Source of the DNA: Anaerolineae bacterium
GTDB lineage: Bacteria > Chloroflexota > Anaerolineae > 4572-78 > J111
Direction of reading: 5' to 3'
NCBI GenBank assembly: GCA_020433785.1
Contig: JAGRCC010000086.1
Span: forward strand, 1 to 17,888
Length of the DNA: 17,888 nt
This document shows positions 6,626-15,716 of this stretch, piece after piece (the first letter of the stretch is position 1; every line of letters starts with the position of its first letter). Below the pieces are notes generated by a model. The model made no database searches. It was not told the origin of the DNA and saw only the letters and a list, made by a program, of their open reading frames with translations. A program made the position numbers and the translations under genes.

Positions 6626-8398
6626 TTGTCTATGCTTGATCAAAACAAATCTAAAACCCAACTCGTCGACGAATTACATGAGTTACGCCAGCGTTTAACC
6701 GAAACCGCATGTGCGGCTCACCAACAACGTGAAACATTTACTGAGGTCATGCTAACATTGACCTCTAAGATCAGCTTAACCGATGTTCTGGATGAAATTT
6801 TAAAGCAGGCCCATCGGCTGGTGCCGTATCATACGGCCAGTATTATGCTGCTTGACCACGACACGCTGCGCATTGCACGATGGCAAGGTTACGACATTTT
6901 CGGCAGTGAAGAGATGGTCTCCAAGCTCGAACAGCCGTTGGCCGAGTTTCCGATGGATAATGAGGCCATTCAATCCGGCGAACCGATTGTTATTCATGAC
7001 ACTCATCAAGACCCGCGCTGGGTAGTCCTTAAGGAGACGACCTGGATTCGCTCAACGCTGATACTGCCGCTGCGCTTGCGCGATCATATCCCGGGCGTAT
7101 TGCGACTCGACGGCAGCCGGCCCGGCGAGTTTTCTATCGACCAGGCCCAACGCCTCAAACCGTTGGCCGGCGCCGCCGCGATAGCGCTTGAGAACGCCCG
7201 GCTATTTGAAGCCGAGCAAACCGCACGCAAACAGGCCGAGAATCTGCGCACGGCCAATTTGGCTTTGACCAAAACGTTAGACCTAGATACGATTGTAGCC
7301 ACGATGCTGGATTATTTAGCCCATTTAGTGGCTTATGACCATGCCAGCGTAACAATTTTGGGCGCGGGCGAGTCGCTGCATGCCGTGCAGAACGATGGAA
7401 AGCTTGAGCTAAGCTCTAAACCCGCTATAAGGATCAGTAAGAATCCTTTGATTCGAAAAATTATCAAACAACAAAAAACGATGCTAATCCCTAATGTGGC
7501 CGCCGACCCGCGCTGTCGAAAAAACCCTTATTCATCGCGATGTCAAAGCTGGCTGGGTGGCGCATTGATTGCCGGTGGCCGGGTCATTGGCGTCTATACC
7601 CTGGATAAGGCTCAACCTCGATTTTTTAACGAAGACCATAAGCGCCTGGCCGAGGTTTTGGCCGCTCAAGCGGCGACGGCTGTAGTCAATGCTCAACTAT
7701 ACGAACAAGTTCTGGCCGGACGGGAAAGGCTGAGGGATCTGTCGCGCCAGCTCGTTGAAGTTCAGGAGGCGGAACGCCGTTTTATTGCCAAAGAATTACA
7801 CGACGAGGTTGGTCAGGCTTTGACGGGCCTCAGATTACAACTTGAAATGGTGGCGAAACTCCCTGATAGAGTCAACGGCACGACCAGTCCATTAGCTAAA
7901 GCGCAGCAGCTAGTTGACACGTTGATGATGCAGATCCATCATCTTTCCCTTGACCTACGGCCGCCGATGCTGGATGACCTAGGGCTGCTACCGGCCTTGC
8001 TATGGTATTGCCAGACGTATACCGAACAAACGGGGGTGCAAGTATCGCTCAAACATCGCTTTGTCAAGAACCGACGTTTCCCGCCGGAGATAGAAACCGC
8101 AGCCTACCGTATTGTTCAAGAAGCATTGACGAATGTGGCTCGACACGCTGGGGTGAGACAGGTAACAGCGCGGGTCCTGGCCTCGGAGCGAACTTTACGA
8201 GTTCAAATTAGCGACCAGGGTACCGGTTTTAATTTATCGAATGTGTTGAAAACCAACCATCGTCGAGGGTTAAATGGCATGCAGGAACGGGCCAGTTTAT
8301 TGCGGGGGCAAGTCGTCATCGAGTCCACTGTCGGTCTGGGAACGCTGATCAATGCCGAATTACCCCTGTCTACGACCGCCGTCGAAAGGACAATTTAG
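6626..8398 (+). CDS. NarL-type sensor histidine kinase with two GAF domains
   Basis: This 590-residue kinase has no membrane segment, so it probably senses a cytoplasmic signal. In order: a short N-terminal coiled coil (KSKTQLVDELHELRQRL, about 9-25), GAF1 (about 39-196), GAF2 (about 208-361), a HisKA_3 dimerisation/phospho-acceptor domain with His392 in AKELHDEVGQAL, and a HATPase domain (about 490-580) with N box EALTNVARHA and the G box DQGTGF. The TTG at 6626 is preferred because AAGGGG (6613-6618) sits 7 nt upstream; an ATG at 6632 is the alternative. The stop is 4 nt before a LuxR-type regulator, its evident partner. GAF1 closely resembles the first GAF of the large kinase at 12344. GAF2 has an unusual Cys297/Cys306 pair in the loop usually reading DPRW. 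Confidence 0.92.
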   Translation: MSMLDQNKSKTQLVDELHELRQRLTETACAAHQQRETFTEVMLTLTSKISLTDVLDEILKQAHRLVPYHTASIMLLDHDTLRIARWQGYDIFGSEEMVSKLEQPLAEFPMDNEAIQSGEPIVIHDTHQDPRWVVLKETTWIRSTLILPLRLRDHIPGVLRLDGSRPGEFSIDQAQRLKPLAGAAAIALENARLFEAEQTARKQAENLRTANLALTKTLDLDTIVATMLDYLAHLVAYDHASVTILGAGESLHAVQNDGKLELSSKPAIRISKNPLIRKIIKQQKTMLIPNVAADPRCRKNPYSSRCQSWLGGALIAGGRVIGVYTLDKAQPRFFNEDHKRLAEVLAAQAATAVVNAQLYEQVLAGRERLRDLSRQLVEVQEAERRFIAKELHDEVGQALTGLRLQLEMVAKLPDRVNGTTSPLAKAQQLVDTLMMQIHHLSLDLRPPMLDDLGLLPALLWYCQTYTEQTGVQVSLKHRFVKNRRFPPEIETAAYRIVQEALTNVARHAGVRQVTARVLASERTLRVQISDQGTGFNLSNVLKTNHRRGLNGMQERASLLRGQVVIESTVGLGTLINAELPLSTTAVERTI

Positions 8399-8402
8399 CT
8401 TC

Positions 8403-9059
8403 ATGAGTATCACCATTGTTCTGGCCGATGACCATCACATTGTCCGGGAGGGACTAAAAACCATTTTGAATGCCCAACCTGATTTCCAAATTGTGGGCGA
8501 AGCCGACGACGGCTTGCAGGTGTCGCCGCTGGTTGAACGACTGAAACCAAGCGTGCTAGTTCTCGATTTGATGATGCCTGGCCTGAATGGCCTGGAAATC
8601 AGCCGGCAAGTGCGCCGCAATACGCCCCAAACTCAAATTGTGATCCTTTCGATGCACGCTAATGAGGCTTACGTGGCCGAAGCGCTAGCAGCCGGTGCGG
8701 CGGCTTACCTTTTGAAGCGGGCCACCTCTGACGAACTGATTAACGCCATCCACGAGGCCGTGGCCGGCCGGCGCTATCTCAGTTCGCCGCTGTCTGACCG
8801 TTTGATCGATGCTTACATTAGAAAACTAGAAGCGGAAGAGGAAGACGATCCCTACGCTACCCTCACCCCTCGCGAACGCGAAGTGATACACTTAGCCGCA
8901 GAAGGATCCACTAATAACGAAATTGCCGAGCGGCTATCGCTGAGCGTCCGCACGGTAGAAAAACATCGCAGCAATTTAATGCATAAGCTAGGTCTAAAAA
9001 CGCAAACGGATTTGATTCGCTACGCCTTTCAAAGGGGACTTTTACCCCCGGAGAGCTAA
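8403..9059 (+). CDS. NarL/FixJ-type response regulator (REC + LuxR HTH)
   Basis: This 218-residue transcription regulator should be phosphorylated by the kinase encoded just upstream and then bind DNA. The receiver has the acidic pair Asp9-Asp10, phospho-acceptor Asp55 in VLVLDLMMPG, Ser83 and Lys105 in YLLKRA. The C-terminal LuxR helix-turn-helix begins LTPREREVIHLAAEG and ends SVRTVEKHRSNLMHKLGL. The ATG at 8403 begins the conserved MSITIVLADDHH; longer upstream starts would overlap the kinase gene and add non-homologous sequence. AAAGGA lies about 12 nt upstream. The 4-nt gap to the kinase stop indicates one operon. Target genes are unknown; the divergent kinase promoter region with its dyad is one candidate. 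Confidence 0.94.
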   Translation: MSITIVLADDHHIVREGLKTILNAQPDFQIVGEADDGLQVSPLVERLKPSVLVLDLMMPGLNGLEISRQVRRNTPQTQIVILSMHANEAYVAEALAAGAAAYLLKRATSDELINAIHEAVAGRRYLSSPLSDRLIDAYIRKLEAEEEDDPYATLTPREREVIHLAAEGSTNNEIAERLSLSVRTVEKHRSNLMHKLGLKTQTDLIRYAFQRGLLPPES

Positions 9060-9403
9060 AGGCAGCGAGTGGTCACTATCTAATCTCCACAGGCGGCGGG
9101 CACTACGTAGATAACGCACCAAAATTTACGGATGTTTTACATCCTAAATGGAGTAGAATCCCCCTTGATAAACAGCGCCATATAATGAAAACTTGAAGGT
9201 GTACATTTTTTGGATAATCGTTTTCTGTAACCAGGCGATTAGACCCAAATTGACCATCAAGACCTGCCGCTTGTCGGCCACTCAGTTGTAAAAGCATGAT
9301 TTTTACTAAAAATCGAATAAGCTGTTTGCATTCAAAAACTACACGAAATTACTTCGTCTTTCATTGAAGATATTTTACCTGAACATCCATTTGAGGCTAC
9401 ATT
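9060..9403 (+). other. Intergenic region upstream of the second signalling operon
   Basis: This 344-bp gap holds no convincing gene. It contains an imperfect dyad TTTA-C-GGATG-TTTTA-CATCC-TAAA (9126-9148), a perfect TATAAT (9181-9186) without a properly spaced -35 box, and an AT-rich 7-bp hairpin GATTTTT-ACT-AAAAATC (9298-9314) with no U tract. A promoter for the following kinase genes is expected here; the TATAAT is the best candidate. No strong terminator for the preceding regulator gene was seen. Confidence 0.4.
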
Positions 9404-10384
9404 ATGAAGAAGAAAACCCGATCAGAACTTATCGATGAACTAGCTAAACTTCGTCAAAAAGTAACACAATTAGAATCAGAACTAAGTTTACGACCCCAGC
9501 CGGCTTCAGACTACTCACGACAAGTCGAAGCTTTATACGCCTCCAGATGTAAACTACCACTGGATGAGGCTTTAGTTCGCACCTTAGAGACTAACTTACC
9601 GAGGGGAACGCAGCCGAACCAGCCTAGCCAGCACCAAGGTGAACTCAAACAAATTGCCTATGTGGCTTCGCACGATTTGCAAGGGCCGCTCCGCATCGTC
9701 CTTAGTTATCTGCAGTTGGCCCAAGAACAGTATGGAGCTAACATCCCCGCTGAAGTCAACCGATTTATTGAGCAGGCTTATGGGAATGCGCTTGATTTGA
9801 AGCAGCTTATCCAGGATCTCCTGCTGTACTTAAATATCGAAATTCAAGGTAAAGAGTTGGCTTTAACCAATAGCGAGATTGTGCTAGAGCGAGCGTTGGC
9901 TCAATTGCAACCGGTTATTAAGCAAAATCAAGCCATTATTACTCATACCCCCCTGCCGGCGCTTTTTGCCGATGACTTACAGTTAGTGCAATTATTCAAA
10001 CAGTTAATTGATAATGCGATCAAATTTAGAGGTGATGCCTATCCGAAAATCCATATTAACACCGGGCAAAAATCTGGTTCCTGGGTATTTTCTATCCAGG
10101 ATAACGGCATCGGGATCGATCCTAAACAGGCCGACCGGATTTTTGTTCTCTTTCAAAAACTGCATCAAAAAGGGAAATTTCCTGGCACCGGCGCTGGATT
10201 AGCTATTTGCAAAAAAATCGTCGAGCGACACGGCGGAGGCATTTGGCTAGATACGGATGTTACCACCGGCTCAAAAATTGTCTTTACCCTTCCAATCCCA
10301 ATTACTCACCATAGTGACTACAAAATCAAACAGGACTACACGAGAATCAATGAACATCAACAATTCCAAAAATATCCTTATTAG
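9404..10384 (+). CDS. Sensorless histidine kinase (HisKA-HATPase)
   Basis: This 326-residue protein has an N-terminal coiled coil (residues about 3-27, SELIDELAKLRQKVTQLESEL-like heptads), a short linker without a recognisable sensor domain, a HisKA domain with phospho-acceptor His90 in YVASHDLQGPLR, and a HATPase domain with N-box LIDNAIKFRG, G1 DNGIGID and GTGAGLAICKKIVERHGG. The SHDLQ-PLR form is that of bacteriophytochrome-type kinases. GAGG (9393-9396) lies 7 nt before the ATG. The last 35 nt overlap the start of the hybrid kinase gene, so the two are probably co-translated. With no sensor of its own, it may be switched by partner proteins through the coiled coil, and its likely phosphate acceptor is the first receiver of the next gene. 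Confidence 0.9.
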   Translation: MKKKTRSELIDELAKLRQKVTQLESELSLRPQPASDYSRQVEALYASRCKLPLDEALVRTLETNLPRGTQPNQPSQHQGELKQIAYVASHDLQGPLRIVLSYLQLAQEQYGANIPAEVNRFIEQAYGNALDLKQLIQDLLLYLNIEIQGKELALTNSEIVLERALAQLQPVIKQNQAIITHTPLPALFADDLQLVQLFKQLIDNAIKFRGDAYPKIHINTGQKSGSWVFSIQDNGIGIDPKQADRIFVLFQKLHQKGKFPGTGAGLAICKKIVERHGGGIWLDTDVTTGSKIVFTLPIPITHHSDYKIKQDYTRINEHQQFQKYPY

Positions 10385-12332
10385 AAATCGGACTAAATCT
10401 GCAATTTCACCCATTAAAGTATTACTTATTGAAGACAATCCAGGGGATGCCTATCTTATAAAGTTTTTGTTAAAAGAATCGATTACCGCTGAGTTTCAGG
10501 TTAAGAATGCTGGACATCTAGGCAAGGGGTTAGACTTGCTGGAAAATGAAGATTTCGATGTTATTCTTCTGGACCTGCAATTGCCCGACAGTCACGGCAT
10601 TGAAACTCTGGAAAAGGTTCAACAGCATGTGCTCCATATCCCAATTGTCCTCTTAACTGGTCTGGATGATGAAGCCTTTGCTCTGGAAGCCGTGCGCGAG
10701 GGCGCCCAAGATTATCTGGTTAAAGGCAAAATCGAGAGTGATCTACTGGTTCGGACCTTAAAATACGCTATCGAGCGCAAACAGGCCGAACAGATGATCC
10801 GGCGTCGGAATCTGGAATTGGCGCTTCTAAATGAAGAACGGCACCGATTAAGCACAGCCCTGGAGCAAACCGCCGAAAGCATCATCATCACCGACGCCGA
10901 AAATATGATTGTGTATGTCAATCCGGCCTTTGAACGCGTAACCGGTTACAGCCACAGCGAAGTCATTGGCCTGTCACCTGATTTCCTCTGTAGCAAAAAA
11001 CATGATATCGAGCGTTATCATTCGCTACAACGGGCCATCGCTACCGGGCGGGTATGGCAGGGCCGGCTAACCGGCAAAAAGAAAGACAACTCATTGTACA
11101 CATTTGAGTCGACCGTCACGCCGGTACGTGATGACGATGGTCTTATCGTGAATTATGTCAGCGTTCAACGTGATGTAACGCGCGAGATGGCGCTGGAAGA
11201 GCAGTATCGCCAGGCCCAAAAAATGGAAGCGGTGGGGCAGCTAGCGGCCGGCATCGCCCATGATTTTAACAATCTGTTAACGGTAATTAATGGTTTTGCG
11301 GCTCTACTACAAACCGAAATAGATGAAGACCATTCAGCTCAAGAGTCGGTTGACCGCATCTTACATGCCGGCCGCCGAGCCGCCGATTTGGTTAGCAAAC
11401 TTTTGGCCTTTAGCCGGGAACAAGCTATCAAACCCCAAGTCGTTGACCTAAATCATACCATCAGAGACATGACCAAAGTTTTGCACAGTATGGCTGGTGA
11501 ACAAATCGATTTAAAGGTTAATCTGGATCCCACCTTGGGGTTAACCAAAACCGATCTGGCCCAAATTGAACAGGTCATTATTAATCTGGTGGTCAATGCC
11601 AGAGACGCCATGCCCGACGGTGGACAGCTGATCCTAGAAACTAATAACGTTTTGTTAAGCGAAGATAATAACCTAGACGCTCTCCCCGGCAAATACATCG
11701 AACTATCGGTGAGCGATACCGGCGTTGGCATGTGCGATGCGATAAAATCTCATATGTTTGAACCTTTCTTTACCACCAAAGAAGTGGGGCAGGGCACCGG
11801 TCTGGGGCTGGCTATCGTTTTCGGCATTATCAAACAGAGCGACGGCCATATTCATGTTACCAGTGCAACTGGTCAGGGCACCACGTTTAAGATTTATCTA
11901 CCCTGGGTCAGCGACGCTTCGACCGCTATCTCCTTTAAAGTACCGGCGCTTACCGCCTCATCCGGTTTTGAGACCATTCTTTTTGTAGAAGATGATAAAG
12001 AAATGCGGGCCTTAATCAGATGGGTTCTACAAAAATATAACTACAAGCTTTTGGAGGCTGAAAATGGCGAGGAGGCGCTCATAATATACAACTCATACCC
12101 TGAGCCAATTCACTTGTTACTAACCGATGTGGTTATGCCCGGCATGAGCGGCAAGGCCTTAATCGAACAGTTAAGAGCCAACCAAGCCGACTTAAAAGTA
12201 ATTTACATGTCTGGTTACAGTAACGAGGCAATTAGCCATTACGGTGTTTCGGAAACCGACTCTGCCTTTTTACGCAAACCTTTTAGTCCGATAGAGTTAG
12301 CCAATAAAATACGCTGCACACTGGATAGTTAA
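10350..12332 (+). CDS. Hybrid histidine kinase, REC-PAS-HisKA-HATPase-REC
   Basis: This roughly 660-residue protein opens with a receiver of the Rcp1 type ([12 protein letters not shown]; phospho-acceptor Asp75 in ILLDLQLPD), then a PAS domain (about 167-284, [24 protein letters not shown]), a HisKA domain with His304 in [10 protein letters not shown], a HATPase domain (about 402-520, [23 protein letters not shown]) and a second receiver (about 541-655) with Asp593 in [12 protein letters not shown] and Lys in RKPF. A receiver at each end suits a multistep phosphorelay: input from the kinase gene it overlaps, output through the C-terminal receiver. The ATG at 10350 starts MNINNSKN and overlaps the preceding gene by 35 nt; an ATG at 10257 would lengthen the overlap. 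The ribosome-binding site is weak (GAG 5 nt away), in keeping with coupling. Confidence 0.9.
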   Translation: MNINNSKNILIRNRTKSAISPIKVLLIEDNPGDAYLIKFLLKESITAEFQVKNAGHLGKGLDLLENEDFDVILLDLQLPDSHGIETLEKVQQHVLHIPIVLLTGLDDEAFALEAVREGAQDYLVKGKIESDLLVRTLKYAIERKQAEQMIRRRNLELALLNEERHRLSTALEQTAESIIITDAENMIVYVNPAFERVTGYSHSEVIGLSPDFLCSKKHDIERYHSLQRAIATGRVWQGRLTGKKKDNSLYTFESTVTPVRDDDGLIVNYVSVQRDVTREMALEEQYRQAQKMEAVGQLAAGIAHDFNNLLTVINGFAALLQTEIDEDHSAQESVDRILHAGRRAADLVSKLLAFSREQAIKPQVVDLNHTIRDMTKVLHSMAGEQIDLKVNLDPTLGLTKTDLAQIEQVIINLVVNARDAMPDGGQLILETNNVLLSEDNNLDALPGKYIELSVSDTGVGMCDAIKSHMFEPFFTTKEVGQGTGLGLAIVFGIIKQSDGHIHVTSATGQGTTFKIYLPWVSDASTAISFKVPALTASSGFETILFVEDDKEMRALIRWVLQKYNYKLLEAENGEEALIIYNSYPEPIHLLLTDVVMPGMSGKALIEQLRANQADLKVIYMSGYSNEAISHYGVSETDSAFLRKPFSPIELANKIRCTLDS

Positions 12333-12343
12333 GCGATTTGATT

Positions 12344-15300
12344 ATGCCTGAGCAGCCATCACTCCAAGTGGAACGGGAAAAACGCCTCTTGTCTGAAACC
12401 TTAACCGAGATAGCTCTGGCGCTCACGTCCCACACACGGCACAAAGAAGTGCTGGATGAAATCCTGACCCAAGCCAAACGGCTTGTTCCCTACCACACCG
12501 CCCATTTTCTACTGCTAGAAAATGACTCGTTACGGATTGCTCACTGGCAAGGTTATGAGCATACCGGCAGCGAAAACCACATCTCCACTTTGGTGCAGCC
12601 GCTAGCCAAATTTCCGTTCGACCAAGAGGTCATTCGCTCTAAAACGGCTCGTGTTCTTTCCAACACCCATCGGGAGCCAAACTGGGTGGTTACCCCGGAG
12701 ACCAGTTGGGTTCGATCCCATTTGGTGCTGCCCATCTATCTGCACAATCAGGTGTTAGGGGTGTTGCGGTTAGACTCTAACGTAGAGGGGCAATTTACCC
12801 TACAAGATGCCGAAAATCTGCAACCACTGGCCAACATCGCGGCTATCGCCTTGAAGAACGCCCAGTTATACGAGCAATTTCGCCGGGAATTGAAAGAACG
12901 CCGTCGAACGGAGATGGCTTTAAAGATAAGCGAGGAGTTTGGTCAAACGATCCTCAACTCGTTGTCGGCTCAAATTGCGGTGTTAAATCACAAAGGCGAA
13001 ATCATCCATGTTAACGAAGCTTGGAAGGAGTATGCTCGCAAAAATGGTGGCGACCTTGCCACCCAGCAAGGTCAAGGGCTAAATTATCTAGACGTTTGCC
13101 GGCTGGCGAGAACAGCCGACTATCCCGGAGCCAAGGACGTGCTTCACGGGCTACAACATGTCTTGAGCGGCGCTGAAACCTATTTCGACTATGAATATCC
13201 GTGCGACTCACCCACCGAAAAACAATGGTTTTTGCTGCGCGCTCTACCCCTAAAAAGCAAAGATGGGGGCTTAGTGGTGGCCCACATCAACTTTACCCAA
13301 ATCAAACAACTCGAAAGCAACATCAAACATATTCACCAACTGGGCCAGGAATTAACATTACTACGAGATAAAGAAACCATTATCTGGCGTGTGCTGGAAA
13401 CCGCCAGCAACGTTTTAAAGGTGGATGCCATCGCCTGCGGGTTGATCGATTTGGTAAAACAAGAGATTCGTTTTCCCTGTCGGCTGGTTGACGATCTGCC
13501 GGAGTCGATAAATTTAAGATTGCCACTCAAAGATGAACAGAGCATCATCGCCACCGTGGCCCGCAACGGGCAACCGATCAATATTGCCGACACCAGCCAA
13601 GTAGCGCATTACACCCCCATCGGCTGGGCGGGACGATCAAAATTATGCGTTCCCCTGAAAGTAGGAGAACGGGTTATTGGCGTTTTGGATATAGAAAGCG
13701 CTAAACTTGGCTATTTTACGCCCGATAATACCCAAATCATTCAGATTTTGGCCGATCAAACCGCCGTCGCATTAGAAAATGCCCAGCTTCACCTTAGCGC
13801 CCAACGTTATGTTAAAGAGCTAGGGGCGCTCTATCGAGCCGGTCAAACTATCACTTCCAACTTGGATTTAAGCCTGGTTCTCAACCAAATCATTATCGAG
13901 GTGACCAATTTATTTGAAGCCAAAATGGCCTGCCTGCTACTGCTCGATTCTCTAGGGAATGATCTCATTTTTGCCGCCGTAGCGCCCACCCCGGCCGACA
14001 CTCTGGTCGGTTCACGAATTCCTATGGCTGATGGTATTGCCAATTGGGTGATCAAAGAAAAAGAGCCGATTGTAGTTGACGACGTTAAAAACGATCCGCG
14101 CTTCGACGGCTATTTGGACAGTATCACCGGCCTAACCACGCACTCGCTCCTGGCTATTCCCCTGACCGTCGAAGACAGCCCGATCGGTTTAATCCAGGTC
14201 ATCGACAAGGCCGGCGGCGCGTTCAACCAGCAAGATTTAGAGTTGCTGGAAGCCTTAACCAGTTCGGCGGTAATCGCCATTGAAAATGCCCGTTTATTTG
14301 AACAGTCCGAATATCGCGCAAAACAGCTTTCGGTTCTTCACGAGGTTGATCGGGCCATCACCGCTAACCTGCACATTAACGAAGTTTATAATGCTTTTGC
14401 CCAAAATATTGCCCAATTATTTCCCTATGATCGTCTATCGATTGCATTAATTGAGGAGAATGCCATTCGCATTACGCATGCTACTGGTTATGCTGAAAAT
14501 GAACTGCCGGCCAGCGCCACGTTATCGGTCCACAACTCGGCCGTAGGTTGGGTCATAACACACCAGACGCCGCTGATTCGAGCCAATATTGCTGATGGTC
14601 CCCATTTTATCACCGACAAAACCCTACTGGCAGCCGGCCTTAAATCGACGCTGAGTATCCCACTAAAAGTTAAAGGGCAAACGATTGGTACCTGGAATAT
14701 ATCCAGCAAACATAAAAATGCCTACCACCACGATCATCTACCTATTGCTCAATCCCTAGGTGATCAACTAGCCATAGCCATTGAAAATGCCCGCTTATAT
14801 CAAACAGAACGGGAGCAGTACCAGCGACTTCAGCATTCGCAGGAACGGTTGGTGCAGGTCGAAAAAATGGCAGCTTTGGGGCGTTTGGTGGCATCGATTG
14901 CTCACGAAATTAATAATCCACTGCAATCGGTGCAAAGTTGTTTGACGTTAATGCGTGAAGACCTTGGTGATGTCCTACGTCAGCGAGAGTTGGAAGGCAT
15001 TGCCGATATTGCCGAGGAAGAGATTGAACGTATCTCATCACTGGTGGGCCGGTTGCGCGAGTTCTACCGGCCAGTTCCAACAGCGCAGATTGATAATTCT
15101 CAACCCTCGGTTTCGCTAGACGGTTTTTATCGGTTGGATAGCGACAACTCCGGCCCCGTTGACATTCATACAATATTGGAAACCGTACTCAAACTCGTTC
15201 ATAAAAAATTAGAAGAGCACCATTTGACCGTTACCTGCGATTGGTGTGAAGACCTGCCCCTCATTCAAGCCAACCCGGACTATCTGAAGCAAATATTCCT

Positions 15301-15646
15301 TAATCTCATTCTCAACAGTCTGGATGCCTCAGCTCCGCACGGAGGCAGCCTCATCATCCGTACCGCCCAGGACTGTATGGCAACGGAAAGCGGGCAAACT
15401 TTACCTGCGGTACGGATCGAATTTAGCGATAATGGCCACGGCATTCCACCGGAAATCCAATCACGGTTGTTTGAGCCTTTGTTTACCACGAAAGACCACG
15501 GATCGGGCTTGGGCTTGTTTACCACTTACAAAGTCATCAAAGCCCATAACGGCCAGATCACGGTCAACAGTAAAGTGGGCGACGGTACCCAGTTTACAAT
15601 TCTCCTGCCTGTTCACCCACCAATGTTGGCTCAATTAGATGGCTAA
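12344..15646 (+). CDS. Large multi-sensor histidine kinase, GAF-PAS-GAF-GAF-GAF-HisKA-HATPase
   Basis: This 1100-residue kinase has no membrane segment. Domains in order: GAF1 (about 20-180), PAS (about 198-322, with the EYPCDSPTEKQWF segment), GAF2 (329-482), GAF3 (491-652), GAF4 (661-822), HisKA (836-909) with phospho-acceptor His854 in SIAHEINNPLQS, and HATPase (944-1095) with NLILNSLDAS, DNGHGIP and GSGLGLFTTYKVI. Each GAF ends in the usual AIALxNAxLY/LF helix that joins to the next. About 35 residues of low-complexity, Ser/Asp-rich sequence separate HisKA from HATPase. I chose the ATG at 12344, 11 nt after the previous stop; an in-frame TTG at 12338 is possible, and neither has a clear ribosome-binding site. 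It has no receiver of its own and no regulator follows, so its partner is probably one of the receivers encoded upstream. Confidence 0.92.
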   Translation: MPEQPSLQVEREKRLLSETLTEIALALTSHTRHKEVLDEILTQAKRLVPYHTAHFLLLENDSLRIAHWQGYEHTGSENHISTLVQPLAKFPFDQEVIRSKTARVLSNTHREPNWVVTPETSWVRSHLVLPIYLHNQVLGVLRLDSNVEGQFTLQDAENLQPLANIAAIALKNAQLYEQFRRELKERRRTEMALKISEEFGQTILNSLSAQIAVLNHKGEIIHVNEAWKEYARKNGGDLATQQGQGLNYLDVCRLARTADYPGAKDVLHGLQHVLSGAETYFDYEYPCDSPTEKQWFLLRALPLKSKDGGLVVAHINFTQIKQLESNIKHIHQLGQELTLLRDKETIIWRVLETASNVLKVDAIACGLIDLVKQEIRFPCRLVDDLPESINLRLPLKDEQSIIATVARNGQPINIADTSQVAHYTPIGWAGRSKLCVPLKVGERVIGVLDIESAKLGYFTPDNTQIIQILADQTAVALENAQLHLSAQRYVKELGALYRAGQTITSNLDLSLVLNQIIIEVTNLFEAKMACLLLLDSLGNDLIFAAVAPTPADTLVGSRIPMADGIANWVIKEKEPIVVDDVKNDPRFDGYLDSITGLTTHSLLAIPLTVEDSPIGLIQVIDKAGGAFNQQDLELLEALTSSAVIAIENARLFEQSEYRAKQLSVLHEVDRAITANLHINEVYNAFAQNIAQLFPYDRLSIALIEENAIRITHATGYAENELPASATLSVHNSAVGWVITHQTPLIRANIADGPHFITDKTLLAAGLKSTLSIPLKVKGQTIGTWNISSKHKNAYHHDHLPIAQSLGDQLAIAIENARLYQTEREQYQRLQHSQERLVQVEKMAALGRLVASIAHEINNPLQSVQSCLTLMREDLGDVLRQRELEGIADIAEEEIERISSLVGRLREFYRPVPTAQIDNSQPSVSLDGFYRLDSDNSGPVDIHTILETVLKLVHKKLEEHHLTVTCDWCEDLPLIQANPDYLKQIFLNLILNSLDASAPHGGSLIIRTAQDCMATESGQTLPAVRIEFSDNGHGIPPEIQSRLFEPLFTTKDHGSGLGLFTTYKVIKAHNGQITVNSKVGDGTQFTILLPVHPPMLAQLDG

Positions 15647-15666
15647 TTTGGCGACATCACCAATAA

Positions 15667-15696
15667 AAAAGCCTGCATATCGATATGCAGGCTTTT
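15667..15696. terminator. Bidirectional rho-independent terminator
   Basis: A perfect 14-bp inverted repeat, AAAAGCCTGCATAT (15667-15680) and ATATGCAGGCTTTT (15683-15696), encloses only CG. It has an A run on the left and a T run on the right, so it can end transcription from the large kinase gene (+) and from rplI (-), which converge here. Confidence 0.93.
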
Positions 15697-15716
15697 GTCA
15701 TTAAACCACCGAACGG

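Noticed and set aside
9165..9186. TTGATA ... TATAAT as a promoter before the 9404 kinase
   Set aside because: The two boxes are only 10 nt apart, too short for a sigma-70 promoter; only the TATAAT itself is noted as a candidate.
9103..9297. 64-residue minus-strand open frame in the 344-bp gap
   Set aside because: It has no recognisable motif or neighbour in that orientation and no convincing ribosome-binding site; not enough to call a gene.
9298..9314. Hairpin GATTTTT-ACT-AAAAATC as a terminator
   Set aside because: The stem is AT-only apart from its ends and no U tract follows on either strand.
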